A DNA stretch of 64,000 nt from Pelobates cultripes. Its lineage: Eukaryota > Chordata > Amphibia > Anura > Pelobatidae. Below are positions 20,681 through 31,687 of the stretch, piece by piece. A program made the translations under genes and the position numbers. A model generated the notes under the pieces. It did not search any database and was not told where the DNA came from. It saw only the letters and a list, made by a program, of their open reading frames with translations. How positions within the stretch are numbered: position 1 is the stretch's first letter; each line of letters opens with the position of its first letter. The stretch covers positions 134,881,672 through 134,945,671 of the forward strand of contig OW240914.1 in assembly GCA_933207985.1 (NCBI GenBank). Direction: 5' to 3'.

Positions 20681-23600
20681 TCACTCCGACTGAGTCGTGC
20701 GTTTTAACCGGATTTTGCAGGGATTCTCTGGATTTGCTGTAACTTGCCAGGAATCGGCTGCTGCTGGTTTAACCCTAGAGTGATGTATCCACGGAGCCAC
20801 TTCGGCTACTTTTATCGCTGTAGGGGTAGACAGAAGAACAACATAAGGACCTCTCCACTTGGGCCCTAATGGCACATTATTCCACTCTTTAATCCACACT
20901 TGGTCGCCTGGGTGGTAACTATGAATTGGGGGATAAATATTCACAGGTAATCTATCTTGTACCCATTTCTGTACCTCCTCCATAGTCTTACCCAACTCCA
21001 CAGCCTGCTGCCGGGTAATTCCTTCTCCCAACTGACTCAAATCCCCCCTTAAGTTACCAAGCACGGGAGGTGGTCGCCCGTACATGATTTCAAAAGGAGA
21101 GAGGCCCATCCTTCTGGTAGGTGTACTCCGGATTCGCAATAGAGCTATGGGCAAGAGAACGTTCCACTTAAGTTGGGTTTCCTGACACATTTTAGCCAAC
21201 TGATTCTTAATAGTTCTATTCATTCTCTCTACCTTACCAGAACTCTAGGGTCTATATGCCGTATGAAGCCTCCACTTTATACCAAGCATATGAGTCAATT
21301 GTTGTAGGCACTGATGAACAAAAGCTGGACCATTGTCCGATCCTATAGAGCAGGGTAGTCCATGTCGGGGTATTATTTCTCGTAGCAGGAATCTCACGAC
21401 TTCTCCTGCTTTCTCTGTACGAGTAGGACATGCTTCTACCCAGCCTGAATAGGTGCACACCACTACCAGCAGGTAGCGATGTCCACCCGATTTAGGCATC
21501 ACTGTATAGTCAATTTGTAAATCGGACATGGGAAGTCCCCCCATAAACTGGACTCCTGGTGACTTTACTGGTCCTTGTCTTGCATTATTTTTAGCACACG
21601 CTACACATCTACGTACAATGGCCTGAGTCAAGTTGGACAATCTTGGTATGTAGAAATGTTTTCTGAGAGATTCTTCTGTACTGTCTCTCCCAGAATGTGT
21701 CCCGTTATGATAGTTTTGGACAATTTCTGCCGCTAGTGATGCTGGAATAACTATTCTTCCATCTTCTAACTGATACCATTTGTTCTCCAAATACTTTCCA
21801 GGTTCAGTCCTTAACCACTCCTCTTCTTGAGCTGTATAAATTGGAGTCCATTGAGACAGTGGAGTTGGTATAAGAGCAGCTATATACCCCACATATTCCT
21901 GTCTTCCTGATTCAGCAGCACGCTTAGCTGCACTATCTGCCATCCGATTCCCTTTGGTTACATCACCATCTCCTCTCAGATGCGATGTATAATACCGACT
22001 TCTTTCGGCTCCCACACTGCTTCCAATAGTTGTAGGATCTCAGCTGCGTATTTGATTTCTTTGCCTTCTGAATTCAATAGTCCTCTTTCTTTTTACAAAG
22101 CTCCGTGGGCATGAGTGGTTAAAAACGCATACTTGGAGTCCGTGTAGATGTTCACTCTTAAACCTTCAGCCAATTGTAACGCTCGTGTCAGTGCTATCAA
22201 TTCTGCCTTTTGTGCTGATGTTCCTTTCGCCAGTGGCCAAGCTTCTATCACCTTGTCTATCGTTGTTACTGCATATCCTGCATAGCGGATCCCTTCTTTT
22301 ACATAACTACTGCCGTCGGTGTAATATTGAACATCAGGGTTCTGGTTGGGAAAATCACGAAGATCTGGTCTACTTGAAAATACTTCATCCATTACTTCCA
22401 AACAATCATGTTGACTTTCAGTAGGTTGTGGCAAAAGGGTAGCTGGATTTAAGGTATTTACAGTCTCTAAATGCACTCTTGGGTTTTCACACAACATTGC
22501 TTGATACTTGGTCATACGGCTGTTACTAAACCAATGATTTCCTTTGTAATCCAACAACGTCTGTACTGCATGTGGAACTCGTACATAAAGTTCTTGACCC
22601 AGAGTGAGTTTATCGGCTTCAGCTACTAGCAGGGCGGCTGCAGCTACAGCTCTTAGACAAGGTGGAAGTCCGCTGGCCACTGCATCCAGTTGCTTAGACA
22701 TGTAGGCAACAGGTCTTTGCCATGATCCCAAGTACTGTGTCAATACTCCCACAGCCATTCTTCTTTGCTCATGTACATACAGGTAGAATGGCGTGTGTGG
22801 TCAGGTAGACCTAATGCTGGGGCACTCATCAAAGCCCTCTTCACATCTTCGAATGCCGTTTGCTGTTCTTGAGTCCATAAGAAGGGGTCGTGCTCTGTAC
22901 CTTTGATAGCTGCATACAGAGGTTTTGCCAGTATCGCGTAGCTGGGAATCCATATCCTACAGAAGCCTGCTGCCCCCAAGAATTCTCGCACTTGTCTTCT
23001 ATTCCTGGGTATCGGTATTTGGCACACAGCTTCTTTTCTCTCTGGCCCCATAATTCTTTGACCTTCAGAGATATGGAATCCCAGATATTTGACAGTTGGC
23101 AAACACAACTGAGCCTTCCTTCTTGACACCTTGTATCCTGCCTTCCAGAGGATGTGTAGTAGATCATGCGTTGCTTGCTGACATACTTCCTTTGTAACTG
23201 CTGCTATCAACAAGTCATCTACATATTGTAATAATACACACTCTCCTGGGATAGACTCAAAATCTAGTAGATCTTGGCTTAGAGCTGAACCAAATAGGGT
23301 AGGTGAATTTTTAAACCCCTGGGGCAATCTTGTCCAGGTCGTTTGGCGTTTCGAGCCCGTTACAGCATTTTCCCATTGGAAAGCAAAGATACATTGGCTC
23401 TCTACGGCAATTCGGAGGCAAAAGAAGGCATCTTTGAGATCTAAGACTGTAAAGTAAGTAGCCCCGCCCGGAATTAAAGCAAGCAGGTTATACGGATTGG
23501 GCACGACTAACAACCGCATCATTGACTGCTCTCAAGTCCTGCACAGGTCGATACTCATCTGTACCGGGCTTTTGAACAGGCAGCAATGGGGTGTTCCAGG

Positions 23601-24207
23601 GGGAAGTACAGAATTTTAGGATACCATACCGTATGAACTTATCCAGATAAGATTGGATGTTCTTCTTAGCCTTCTGCGGAATATGATATTGTCTCAGGCT
23701 TACTGGATAAACCCCAAGTTTTAGTTCGATTTTAATAGGTGGAATATTGCGGGCCAGTCCTGGTGGGTTGTTCTCTGCCCAAACTCCTGGTATGTTAAAT
23801 AAGGATTCATCACTCCTCGGGTTTTGGCTAGTCAACACTGTATAAAGTCGCCACTCTTCTTCCTTTGGTACGGACAATGTCATAATACCTGAGGGTCCAT
23901 TAAACTTTAAGGATGTTGTTCCATTTGGTAGGAGCGTAATCTGCGCTTGTAATTTGGATAGCATATCACGTCCCAGCAATTGGACTGGACACTCAGGCAT
24001 ATAAAGGAATTGATGTTTTACTACGTGGCCTCCCAATGTACAGAGTCGACTTTTAAGAACCGGTTTTTCAGCACTTCTTCCAGTTGCTCCTATTACAGTA
24101 ATAGTTCTTCCAGATGGAGGAGCAACTTGATTAGTCACCACCGAATGTTCAGCACCAGTGTCGATCATGAACGCACTCCTTTTTCCCCCTATTGATACAT
24201 CGACCAT
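20681..24207 (-). pseudogene. ERV1 pol (protease, reverse transcriptase, RNase H, integrase), broken
   Basis: Protease: IDTGAEHSVV with the catalytic Asp (about 24170). RT: LDLKDAFF, LPQGFKNSP and the catalytic YVDDLL (about 23225-23205). RNase H: YTDGSSYVKEG (22320) and IYTDSKYA. Integrase: an HHCC zinc site (HYNGTHSG...CVAC) and the first two DDE acids in LQIDYTVMP and GSDNGPAF; the Glu lies in the last segment. Breaks are a frameshift near 23500, another near 22750, a TAA at about 22091, a frameshift near 22015 and a TAG at 21245-21247 where the family normally has Gln. The protease frame is -1 relative to gag and overlaps its end. Confidence 0.92.
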
Positions 24208-26138
24208 AGGCTCCGCTCGACCAAGGGGGATGGAGCCCGGTCGGTATCAATAGTCCTCCATGACCGTGTCAGCCAATCCCACAAAGTCCCTACCTTCTCT
24301 ATCGCGGACCTTTGCGCTGCTGGATAGTACCTATCTTCCCTTACACTTCCTCTGTTCCCATTACTCCCTCTATTACCATTACTCCCTCCGGGGCCTCCTC
24401 TACCTCTCGCTCTGCCTCTAAAGTTTCCATAACCTGCCCTGGGTAAGTCTCTCTCATACTGCTCTCTTTGCGGACACTCATTCCTCCAATGCCCTTCTTC
24501 CTTGCAGTACGCGCACTGATTCCTACTCAAAGGCTCCCTATTCCATCTACCATCGCCTCTATCGGAGCCCCGTCTATCTACGCCTGCGATCGCTACCGCT
24601 AACATATCTGCCTTTCTACGCATCTTGCGCTCTTCCTCTTTCTTACTTTCTGTTTCCCTATTCATATATACTTTGTTCGCTACCTCCATTAGTTGGGTGA
24701 TAGACATACCTGCAAACCCTTCTAATTTCTGTAGCTTGCGCTTAATATCTCCGTAAGCTTGGCTGACAAAGGCGGAGTTTACCATTCGGAAATTATCAGC
24801 GTCTTCCGGATTAAAGGGGGTATACAAGCGGTATGCCTCCAGTAATCGGTCATAAAAGACACTGGGCGCTTCATCACTTTTCTGAATCACCTCAACTGTC
24901 TTTGACATGTTAATAGCTTTCTTCCCTCCGGCTTTCATGCCAGCAATTATAGCGTCTCTATAGGCTTTAAGTTGAGCCATATCTGCGCCATTTACATTCC
25001 AGTCAGGATCGGTGTTAGGGTAATGTGTTGCGGCCCATGCTGCCGGATTGGCTTGATTTAAAGCACGGGCTCTCTCCTCTAGCGCCTTAATGGCCGCTTG
25101 GTTAATCCTTGTCCTTTCCTCATTATTGAACAATGTCATTAATAACTGCTGGCAATCAGCCCATGTCGGGTTATGTGTCTGAACTATCGAGGTGAACAGA
25201 TCGGTCATAGCTTGTGGTTTCTCAGTGTACGAGGAATTGTGGGTCTTCCAATTCAAGAGATCGGTAGTCGTGAACGGGACATATACGAAGACTGGGTCAG
25301 CATGTGCCATTTGACCTGCGGCATCGATATAGGCTGACCCAGGATTCAGACGAAGAGGCATCTGATAATGTTTTAATTGTTGGGTACCGGTCAGTTGTCG
25401 GGTTAGTATGGGGCTACGTGGAGGGGCGTCAGTTAAAGGTTCCGGTCGAGAGGTAATAGGGCATGAGGATGTGGGAACTTGATTTTGTGAAAAATTAGTG
25501 AATAGTATACTCTGAGCCGAGCTAGAAGAAGCTTGACCGGAAGTTTGAAGTGGCGCCAAATCAGGATATTCAGATCTAATGGGGGTTGGTCCTGGTTCAG
25601 GAAGGGGAGTTTTAATACGAGGGGGGGTGGATTCTGTACTGGAGGAGGAAGCGGAAGTGGATGGGGGCAATAGGGGAAGGGGTGCAGAACTTCCTGCATT
25701 CGCGTCACTTCCTCTTAAAGGGAAGTAAGGGGGCGGCAAAGGGATCTCGGACTCAGGGGGCGTGTCCAAAATGGGCCTAACACCGGTCCTAGTGGACAAA
25801 TAAGTCCTGGCCACCATGAGGCGACATTGCTCCTCGTGGCATATCCGGATCCATTTTGGCGAGTCGTTTACGGCCTGCCTCCAACAATCAATGTATGGAA
25901 ACTGTCCGTAAAGTTCAGGCCTACCTGACACAGCCACGTGTACACGCTGTACCAGGGTTGGATCCAAACTGCCACGCGGCGGCCATGCCGCAACCAAAGT
26001 AGGCCACTCCCTAGTGCACAAAGTGACCAAACGAACAGGAGACATTTTAACCCCAAAATCACATATTTTGAATCCCTTTTTAAAATTCTTTACCATACAA
26101 CCTAAGGGATCCGAAATCGCTGACTCTGACGCGCCCAT
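24189..26138 (-). CDS. gag: ERV1 Gag polyprotein, intact frame
   Basis: The start is placed at the ATG giving MGASES, whose Gly-2 and Ser fit N-myristoylation; the open frame extends 18 codons further upstream. About 649 residues: gamma-type matrix (LCTREWPTLVAAWP at about 40-55), a Pro-rich linker with a PPPY late domain near residue 135, a capsid beginning near RLNPGSAY with VPFTTTDLLNWK, a charged coiled region, and a single CCHC knuckle CAYCKEEGHWRNEC near residue 560. A Gly/Arg/Asn-rich tail follows. Gag assembles particles at the membrane. No stop interrupts it, although pol and env are damaged. Length is slightly above the usual 530-600. Confidence 0.92.
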   Translation of the reverse strand: MGASESAISDPLGCMVKNFKKGFKICDFGVKMSPVRLVTLCTREWPTLVAAWPPRGSLDPTLVQRVHVAVSGRPELYGQFPYIDCWRQAVNDSPKWIRICHEEQCRLMVARTYLSTRTGVRPILDTPPESEIPLPPPYFPLRGSDANAGSSAPLPLLPPSTSASSSSTESTPPRIKTPLPEPGPTPIRSEYPDLAPLQTSGQASSSSAQSILFTNFSQNQVPTSSCPITSRPEPLTDAPPRSPILTRQLTGTQQLKHYQMPLRLNPGSAYIDAAGQMAHADPVFVYVPFTTTDLLNWKTHNSSYTEKPQAMTDLFTSIVQTHNPTWADCQQLLMTLFNNEERTRINQAAIKALEERARALNQANPAAWAATHYPNTDPDWNVNGADMAQLKAYRDAIIAGMKAGGKKAINMSKTVEVIQKSDEAPSVFYDRLLEAYRLYTPFNPEDADNFRMVNSAFVSQAYGDIKRKLQKLEGFAGMSITQLMEVANKVYMNRETESKKEEERKMRRKADMLAVAIAGVDRRGSDRGDGRWNREPLSRNQCAYCKEEGHWRNECPQREQYERDLPRAGYGNFRGRARGRGGPGGSNGNRGSNGNRGSVREDRYYPAAQRSAIEKVGTLWDWLTRSWRTIDTDRAPSPLVERSLWSMYQ

Positions 26139-27397
26139 ACTTATCAATGGAACGTCGTTGACAACGAATACTATGCACGCGTTCTTATTCAACAGTCACA
26201 CCCGTTTCCTCTGGCAACAGCACCACGTGGTACAGTTACCGAGTGAAGCGTACACAATAACACAATAATCACTCAGGGAATTCCCGTACACACACAGCTG
26301 TTACACCAGTCACTAAATAATCAATATTATGCCCTTTGGCGAAACTATACAGTCACCCACGCTATAATTCTCTATATATGAATTACCCGTCTATAACACA
26401 CCCCAGTAACATCGTCTTTTACTAGTATCGGTTACAGTACGGTTAGCATAGGTCAAAGCACAATTTAAGGTCACAATACAATTACTAGTGGTTATGGTGT
26501 TAAACATGCAATAGACGACAATGATTAGTACTTATATACAGTGTCAGTAAATATACAGGGTTATGGTACCGTGCACTATGATACAGCAACACACTATTAA
26601 CACTCTCGCTAGACGGCTGAGCTCGCGCTATCTAACAAGATATACACTTTACTAACAATCTTTAACACATTTACAATCCCAACTAAACTATTGGCCAGTA
26701 CCTTGAATGGACTACCTAAAACTATATACACCCGTTTTGGTTAGCCACACTGCCCAAGCACCACATATAGCGAACTAGAGGGCGAATTTACAAAATTGCC
26801 CTTCTAGTCTATTTACTCTATCAAAAGTCTAGTGGGTTCCAAATTTACACGCCTTCCCACTTAGCCAAGATAGGTTGAGAGCTAGCGAACCGAATTTACA
26901 CAGGCGCCGCTTAGTCTCCCGGTCCCTCCGACCTAGCGAACGTAATATACACCCTAGAACGCTAGTCTAGACAAGACACCGGTGTCCGGCTAGGGCTATT
27001 TACACAGGACCCCGCCTGACTAACCAGATCAAACGGTCTTACTAAAGAGCGTTCGATCGAGCGGTGCGCCTTCGCTCCTTCCCTCCGACAGAGGGGGCAG
27101 ATTCCATACACAGATTTAAACCCCTTTTGGGCCTACCGCACAATCGGTATACCCCTAGTGGGTCTGCCGTCTAAAACAGCAGTTGTCTTACCTCCTCGTT
27201 CCTGAACCTGAGTTCACACTCATCGACGGGGACACCCCAGCACTTCTTACGTAGAGGCCGATGATCTCCTGGACAACAGACCAGTGGCGCCGAGACGAAG
27301 GGAGGTCCACGCAGAAGTTCAGGGGTGCAGCCGTAGAGAACGTGGGCAAAGATAGACCGTCTCACGCCTCTGCCTCTCAGCTACCGTTGAACGATGA
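26139..27397 (-). other. ERV1 5' leader
   Basis: This is about 1.26 kb between the primer site and gag, long for a simple retrovirus. No ORF of note. It should hold the packaging signal, but no conserved motif can be named. A strong splice donor is annotated separately. Confidence 0.6.
27183..27195 (-). promoter_or_regulatory. ERV1 candidate major splice donor
   Basis: The sense strand reads GAGGAG|GTAAGAC with the intron beginning at 27191. It lies about 207 bp downstream of the primer site, the position expected for the donor used for env mRNA. Confidence 0.55.
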
Positions 27398-27417
27398 GAT
27401 TCCCGGCCAATGCACCA
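27398..27417 (-). promoter_or_regulatory. ERV1 primer-binding site for tRNA-Gly(GCC)
   Basis: The plus strand reads GATTCCCGGCCAATGCACCA, identical to the 3' end of vertebrate tRNA-Gly(GCC) including CCA. In the element's sense it starts TGGTGCATTGG two bases after the LTR end. It sets the start of minus-strand DNA synthesis. Confidence 0.92.
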
Positions 27418-27491
27418 AATGATACCGGAGAAACTGACGGAAGCAAAGCACAGAGGGATGGACACAGGTTTCTTCAGGAAGGAAGAGATTC

Positions 27492-27497
27492 TTTATT
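27492..27497 (-). terminator. ERV1 LTR polyadenylation signal
   Basis: AATAAA in the sense orientation (CCAATAAAGAATC). Confidence 0.7.
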
Positions 27498-27577
27498 GGA
27501 TCACCGATCGGGACTCAGAGGGACTAATGTCACCAAAAATACAGCAAGTTCTGAGCCCTGAACAATAGTGCAGGCTT

Positions 27578-27587
27578 CCTATATAGG
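27578..27587 (-). promoter_or_regulatory. ERV1 LTR TATA box
   Basis: CCTATATAGG, upstream of the poly(A) signal in the sense orientation. Confidence 0.7.
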
Positions 27588-27855
27588 CACATAACTCCTC
27601 CCATATTAAGCTCCACCCGCACATTCTCTTGACCAATCATTACAAATAAGAATTAACTTCCTGCTTGACCACATGGCTTGTCCAGCACAATGGAGGAGGG
27701 GAATACTACATCCTGTATTCTTGCACATGCTCCGTACACTACTGATCGTATCTTGCCTCGTGCAACCAACTGATCGATACGTCAGCATATGCACGTACAC
27801 ATGCCATGTGGTAATCTCGGCCTACTAAATTTATTTTTACCGAGATTCCACCACA

Positions 27856-28144
27856 GAAGGGGTAGAGACGGGTAGTAAAATGCATGGAATGCATTTCTGA
27901 AAGTGTCACTGAATGGCAGTTAGAAAATGTGGTCACCCTAAGTCAGGGGCAGTATTACACAATCTGTATGTATAAAAAAATATAAAAAGTAATATGCAAA
28001 GTACAAAATGTTTGTGTCATATGTTGTGCTAAAAATTAAGCTAGGAATGTGCATAATTTTTTTATTTTTTTAAAATAATTTTTAGAATAGTGATACAGAC
28101 ATTTTATTTCTTACATTTGTGATGATTCTTTTTTCCTCTCTATA
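27856..28144. other. No gene seen
   Basis: AT-rich flank of ERV1 without recognisable features. Confidence 0.4.
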
Positions 28145-28148
28145 TTCA

Positions 28149-28520
28149 AGGGACACTATAGTCACCAGAACCACAACAGCTAAACGTAGTAGTCTTTGCA
28201 GGCTTTTTAATGTAAGCACAGCCATTACGTAAAAAGGCAGTATTTACATTACTGATGAGGAATACCTCCAGTGGACACTCAGATGGCCACTAGAGGTGCT
28301 TCCTAGTCGAGACATGAATGCCGCCCTATGAAGTATCTGCGCATGTGCGGCAAAGCTGCGCATGCGCACCAGAGAGCAATGACGCTTCTGAATAGAAGCG
28401 TTTTATTGCTCCCTGCTCGCACCCTCCTATTTAGTTATTTTGACGAAATAGGGAGCGCAGCATCAGGAGGATCCCGGCGCTGTTTCCAGGTAAGTAAAAT
28501 CCTTTCCCTGTAGTGACCCT
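28149..28520. mobile_element. TTAA-type MITE
   Basis: The left terminus AGGGACACTATAGTCAC and right terminus CTGTAGTGACCCT are imperfect inverted repeats. The flank is TTCA (mutated TTAA) on the left and TTAA on the right. Same terminal family as 5878 and 19335. Inside is a CpG-containing palindrome around GCGCATGTGCGG/GCTGCGCATGCGC. No coding. Confidence 0.75.
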
Positions 28521-28526
28521 TTAAAG

Positions 28527-28600
28527 TTATTATTTAATCATTTATATAGCAACTGCAAATTCCGTAGCGCTGTGCAATGGGATAAACAACTCATAGTTTA
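28527..28600 (-). repeat. Rex1-type LINE 3' tail fragment
   Basis: In the minus sense it reads CGCTACGGAATTTGCAG then TGCTATATAAATGATT, the conserved tail that is also present at the end of the Rex1 copy at 50220-50275. Confidence 0.6.
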
Positions 28601-29725
28601 CGGAATAAGAATATACCCGGCGAGTAAAAATGCTATCCCCCCAGATTTTTTTGGGTTCCTACGCCCATGCTTGTCTTAGTGCAGTGGACTAACTGGGATG
28701 CAATCTGGAGTGCATTCACATCAGGCTGACCTGCCAGTAATTCAGATGAACCCATCTCTTTAAGAGGAGCCAGTGATCCAATGTTTGGGGGTTGCTGTAG
28801 TATGCGTACACAAGTGTTTAATTTTTTCCCCCATGCCGTGGATATTAGAAGAGACATTCAAATGTGCTTATAATGTGGTTGTTAAATGTGAAGGTTGAGG
28901 CATTTACCGGTCAATTGAGTAGAATTTTACTACATGACAGGAAGCTTCATATTTTGCTAAACCTTTTTTACTGTACTCCATAGCAGCACAAATCAAAACA
29001 AAACACAATAACCAATCAAAAACTACTAGAAGGTAATAAAATAAACAAACTGACAGTAAAAAAACGTCCTCTTTCATCGCTGTTCCTGCATCAGCGTTGT
29101 ATATTTTGTGACAATATTCTGGGTCTCTACTGCTCTTGTTGCTTCTTGTTTCTCTCATTGTCTGCTTTTCTTCAGTGCCCTTTCCATCTTTTCCATGATT
29201 TATTTATTTATTGTGTCTACTGCTCATTGACTCCCATCTCCTGCTTACCAAGATTGGTGCTTACTATTTTGTTAAGTGTTTTTACTTATTCTGGGGTGTG
29301 AGGTGTCTTGGGAGCTAGTAGGACCTTTGTTTTGTGTTTTCTCACACTGCTCGGTCTGGTGGAGGATGTCTCCTTCAGGCTTACTTTGTATGCTGTGGAC
29401 ATCTATAATTTTGCTCGATCACAGGATTCACACTTTGCCATCTTTGTTTTGGGCCTGATCGGACGGATTAGACGTCTGGAGCTATGCGAATGCCTCTGTT
29501 CTCTCTTCCACAGCGCTACCTCACTGTTTTTTCAATGTTTTCTTCCAGGTACTGGTGCATTCTGGCTTGCTACTGCTTTAATTATTATTGTTGAAGTCTG
29601 CTATTGGATTCTGTACACACTGAGCCCAGGTGTGACCTCCCCCTCATGTAGGCTTCCATTGCTATATGCTATATGATATGCTACTAAAAGCAGGTGAGCC
29701 CCCATATTGGTGTAAAAATATAATT
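28601..29725. other. No gene seen
   Basis: AT-rich, with scattered repeat-like segments. The open frames of 60-120 codons at 29276-29676 show no domain, codon bias or homology I can recognise. Confidence 0.4.
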
Positions 29726-31587
29726 GATCTAAGACTATTTTAGACCATTCCACATCCAATCAATAAGGTGCTTACTGAAAAGGCCACCTGATATATGAGC
29801 CGTAATATTGTAAAGCGCTAAGGAATATGCTGGTGCTATATAAATACCAATAATAATAACAAAATTTTAGGACCATATCTTTACAAAGTTAGGGGCACAA
29901 TCTTCGCTATTTTGACCATTTTATTATCACCAGCTTAACTTTAAAATTAAATTTTATGGTAACCAGGGCATCTATTGAAGTGATTCAGGTGTCTTCGAAA
30001 AGATTAGACGAGTAATCAACATTGTGAGGGTCATTTTCTCAAAAATAGGTCTTTTAATTAAAAAAAGAAATAAAATATAATAATACAATGTTGTGTATAT
30101 AATATTACTCTTTAACTCTACCAAATTTGAAGATGGGATGCTAATGGGATCAGATGTTGGATTCAGTAGAACACAAATTTCCATTTACAGTAACTTCATT
30201 ACTCCAAACAGGTTTACACATGTTCTGACTTGCATGTCACATCACAGGTTTAAGATCTGTTGTGATCTTTGCATAGTGAAGATTGCTCCACTGCTCTTGA
30301 AATGAATTGCAGCCATATAAGGACTTGGTTACCATTACTATACGTGCAAGTGACACAAAAATTAGTATATGTGTGATAATGAAGCTTACCCAAACTCCAA
30401 TTTTAGGTAACACTGTGTTACTTGCTACATATGTGGGATAGCCCAGCACCGGAATAAACCCTATGAAGGCCTTGATCTCAGGATTGTTTTACCTGACATT
30501 TAAGACATTTTACTTGAAATTGCCGTATCGTCTGTGGGTGGGTTTTATACCACACACATATAATTTGCCTAATTTTTACATACTTAGGGAAAAAAGCATT
30601 TAGTGACAGTAGGTTTTCTGTTGGGGGCGGGGGCAGGAAGGATATGCGTTTTTTTGTCTATACAGTTCCTTTACATTTGGATTCTTACTTTCGAGAATAA
30701 CCCTGTTAGTTAAACCAATACTCAATAATCCTAAAACAACCCATATCCAAATAAAATGCTGTTGTTGCTCGTCTCATCAGAGCTTTTAGCCTCCTTAAGG
30801 AACCTGCCAGTAGGTTTGAGCAGGGCCTGTTCTTGGTGAGGTCCAGTTTTGCATTCAGATTTGGTGACCCTCTGGGTGCTGGTACGATGGTGCCTTATTG
30901 TTACATACAAAAAATAGTTTCAATCTCTCCTGGGTAGGCTGTCTCATGCATTGATTTATCTATATGAGAATGAAGGACCACAAAGTCAAATGCCTTTTAT
31001 TCATTGAACCTTTCCTTAACGAGTTATAAAAACACATGAATCTATTCACTACCCTCACGAAGGCTCAAACATCACCCAGAACGGTATTTAGAGCCACGCT
31101 TCCCAGAGTTGGTTTTGGAATGGATAGTCCCAGAATTGGTCAACCCACTTCCTTTTTCCCCAGAGACCACAGTCCAAGCCTCCATCGATGCCGAGCCTTA
31201 TTTTCTATTGGTGAGTTTTTCACCGGTTTCTTCTCATCTGTTCGCCACAAGCAGACTTTCTTTATTTCACCAAGACTGGATGGCGATAACTTCAGACGCT
31301 TGGATCCTTCACACTGTCTGATTGTATGTGATCAAGTTCCACTCTGTCCATGTACAGGAACATCCACGCCAGACACTTTCAACGTCTTCAGAGCAACAGC
31401 TCCTCAAAGGCTTGGAGATTGAGACTTGAGTTTTGTCTGTTGGTGTTCTGAGACATTACCTGTGATTTCATTATATGCATGGATTGTACTATGTTACTGT
31501 TGTGGTGTTATTTTGACGTGTATATCTGGATGTTATGCTTCCAATTATCCAATTTCACTTGTTTTTATTCATTTTTTTTTCTATTTC
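29726..31587 (+). repeat. Right arm of the inverted duplication, with the empty L1 site
   Basis: Reverse complement of 15447-17252 plus 9080-9162. At about 31499-31514 the sequence GTTGTGGTGTTATTTT is continuous, whereas the left arm carries 6.3 kb of L1 and a duplicated copy of this site. The arm stops at the N gap, so its outer limit is unknown. Confidence 0.88.
31036..31422 (+). pseudogene. Possible DIRS-like fragment in the right arm
   Basis: Counterpart of 15539-15925. The 128-codon frame differs from the left copy at 5 residues and the overlapping frame at 31109-31321 keeps SRLSLFHQDWMAITSDAWI. Frame survival probably reflects recent duplication, not selection. Confidence 0.4.
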
Positions 31588-31687
31588 NNNNNNNNNNNNN
31601 NNNNNNNNNNNNNNNNNNNNNNNNNNNNNNNNNNNNNNNNNNNNNNNNNNNNNNNNNNNNNNNNNNNNNNNNNNNNNNNNNNNNNNN
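31588..31687. other. Assembly gap (100 N)
   Basis: A placeholder gap exactly where the inverted-duplication arm would continue. Sequence after it (31688 onward) does not match the DNA left of 9080. Confidence 0.98.

Larger units (their letters stand above)
20057..27855 (-). mobile_element. ERV1: gammaretrovirus-like endogenous provirus, 3' end missing
   Basis: Minus-strand order: LTR (27855-27421), tRNA-Gly primer site, long leader with a splice donor, gag, pro-pol, env stub. The match to class I (gamma-type) viruses rests on the matrix and capsid motifs, one zinc knuckle, a PPPY late domain and pol layout. No 3' LTR is present: the copy stops at the N gap. Coding lesions (stops and frameshifts in pol and one stop in env) show it is defective, but gag is fully open. 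Confidence 0.92.
27420..27855 (-). repeat. ERV1 5' LTR
   Basis: In the sense direction it begins TGTGGTGG (27855) and ends GGTATCA beside the primer site; about 436 bp. TATA (CCTATATAGG, 27578-27587) and AATAAA (27492-27497) lie about 85 bp apart, defining U3, R and U5. The 27855 boundary is inferred from the TG start; no partner LTR is available to check it. Confidence 0.8.

Noticed and set aside
27398..27417. tRNA-Gly sequence as a possible tRNA gene
   Set aside because: Only the 3' 20 bases match and they adjoin an LTR; it is a retroviral primer-binding site.
29276..29676. Two overlapping frames of 60-122 codons with hydrophobic residues, a possible membrane protein
   Set aside because: No recognised family, no exon boundaries, AT-rich intergenic context; indistinguishable from chance.
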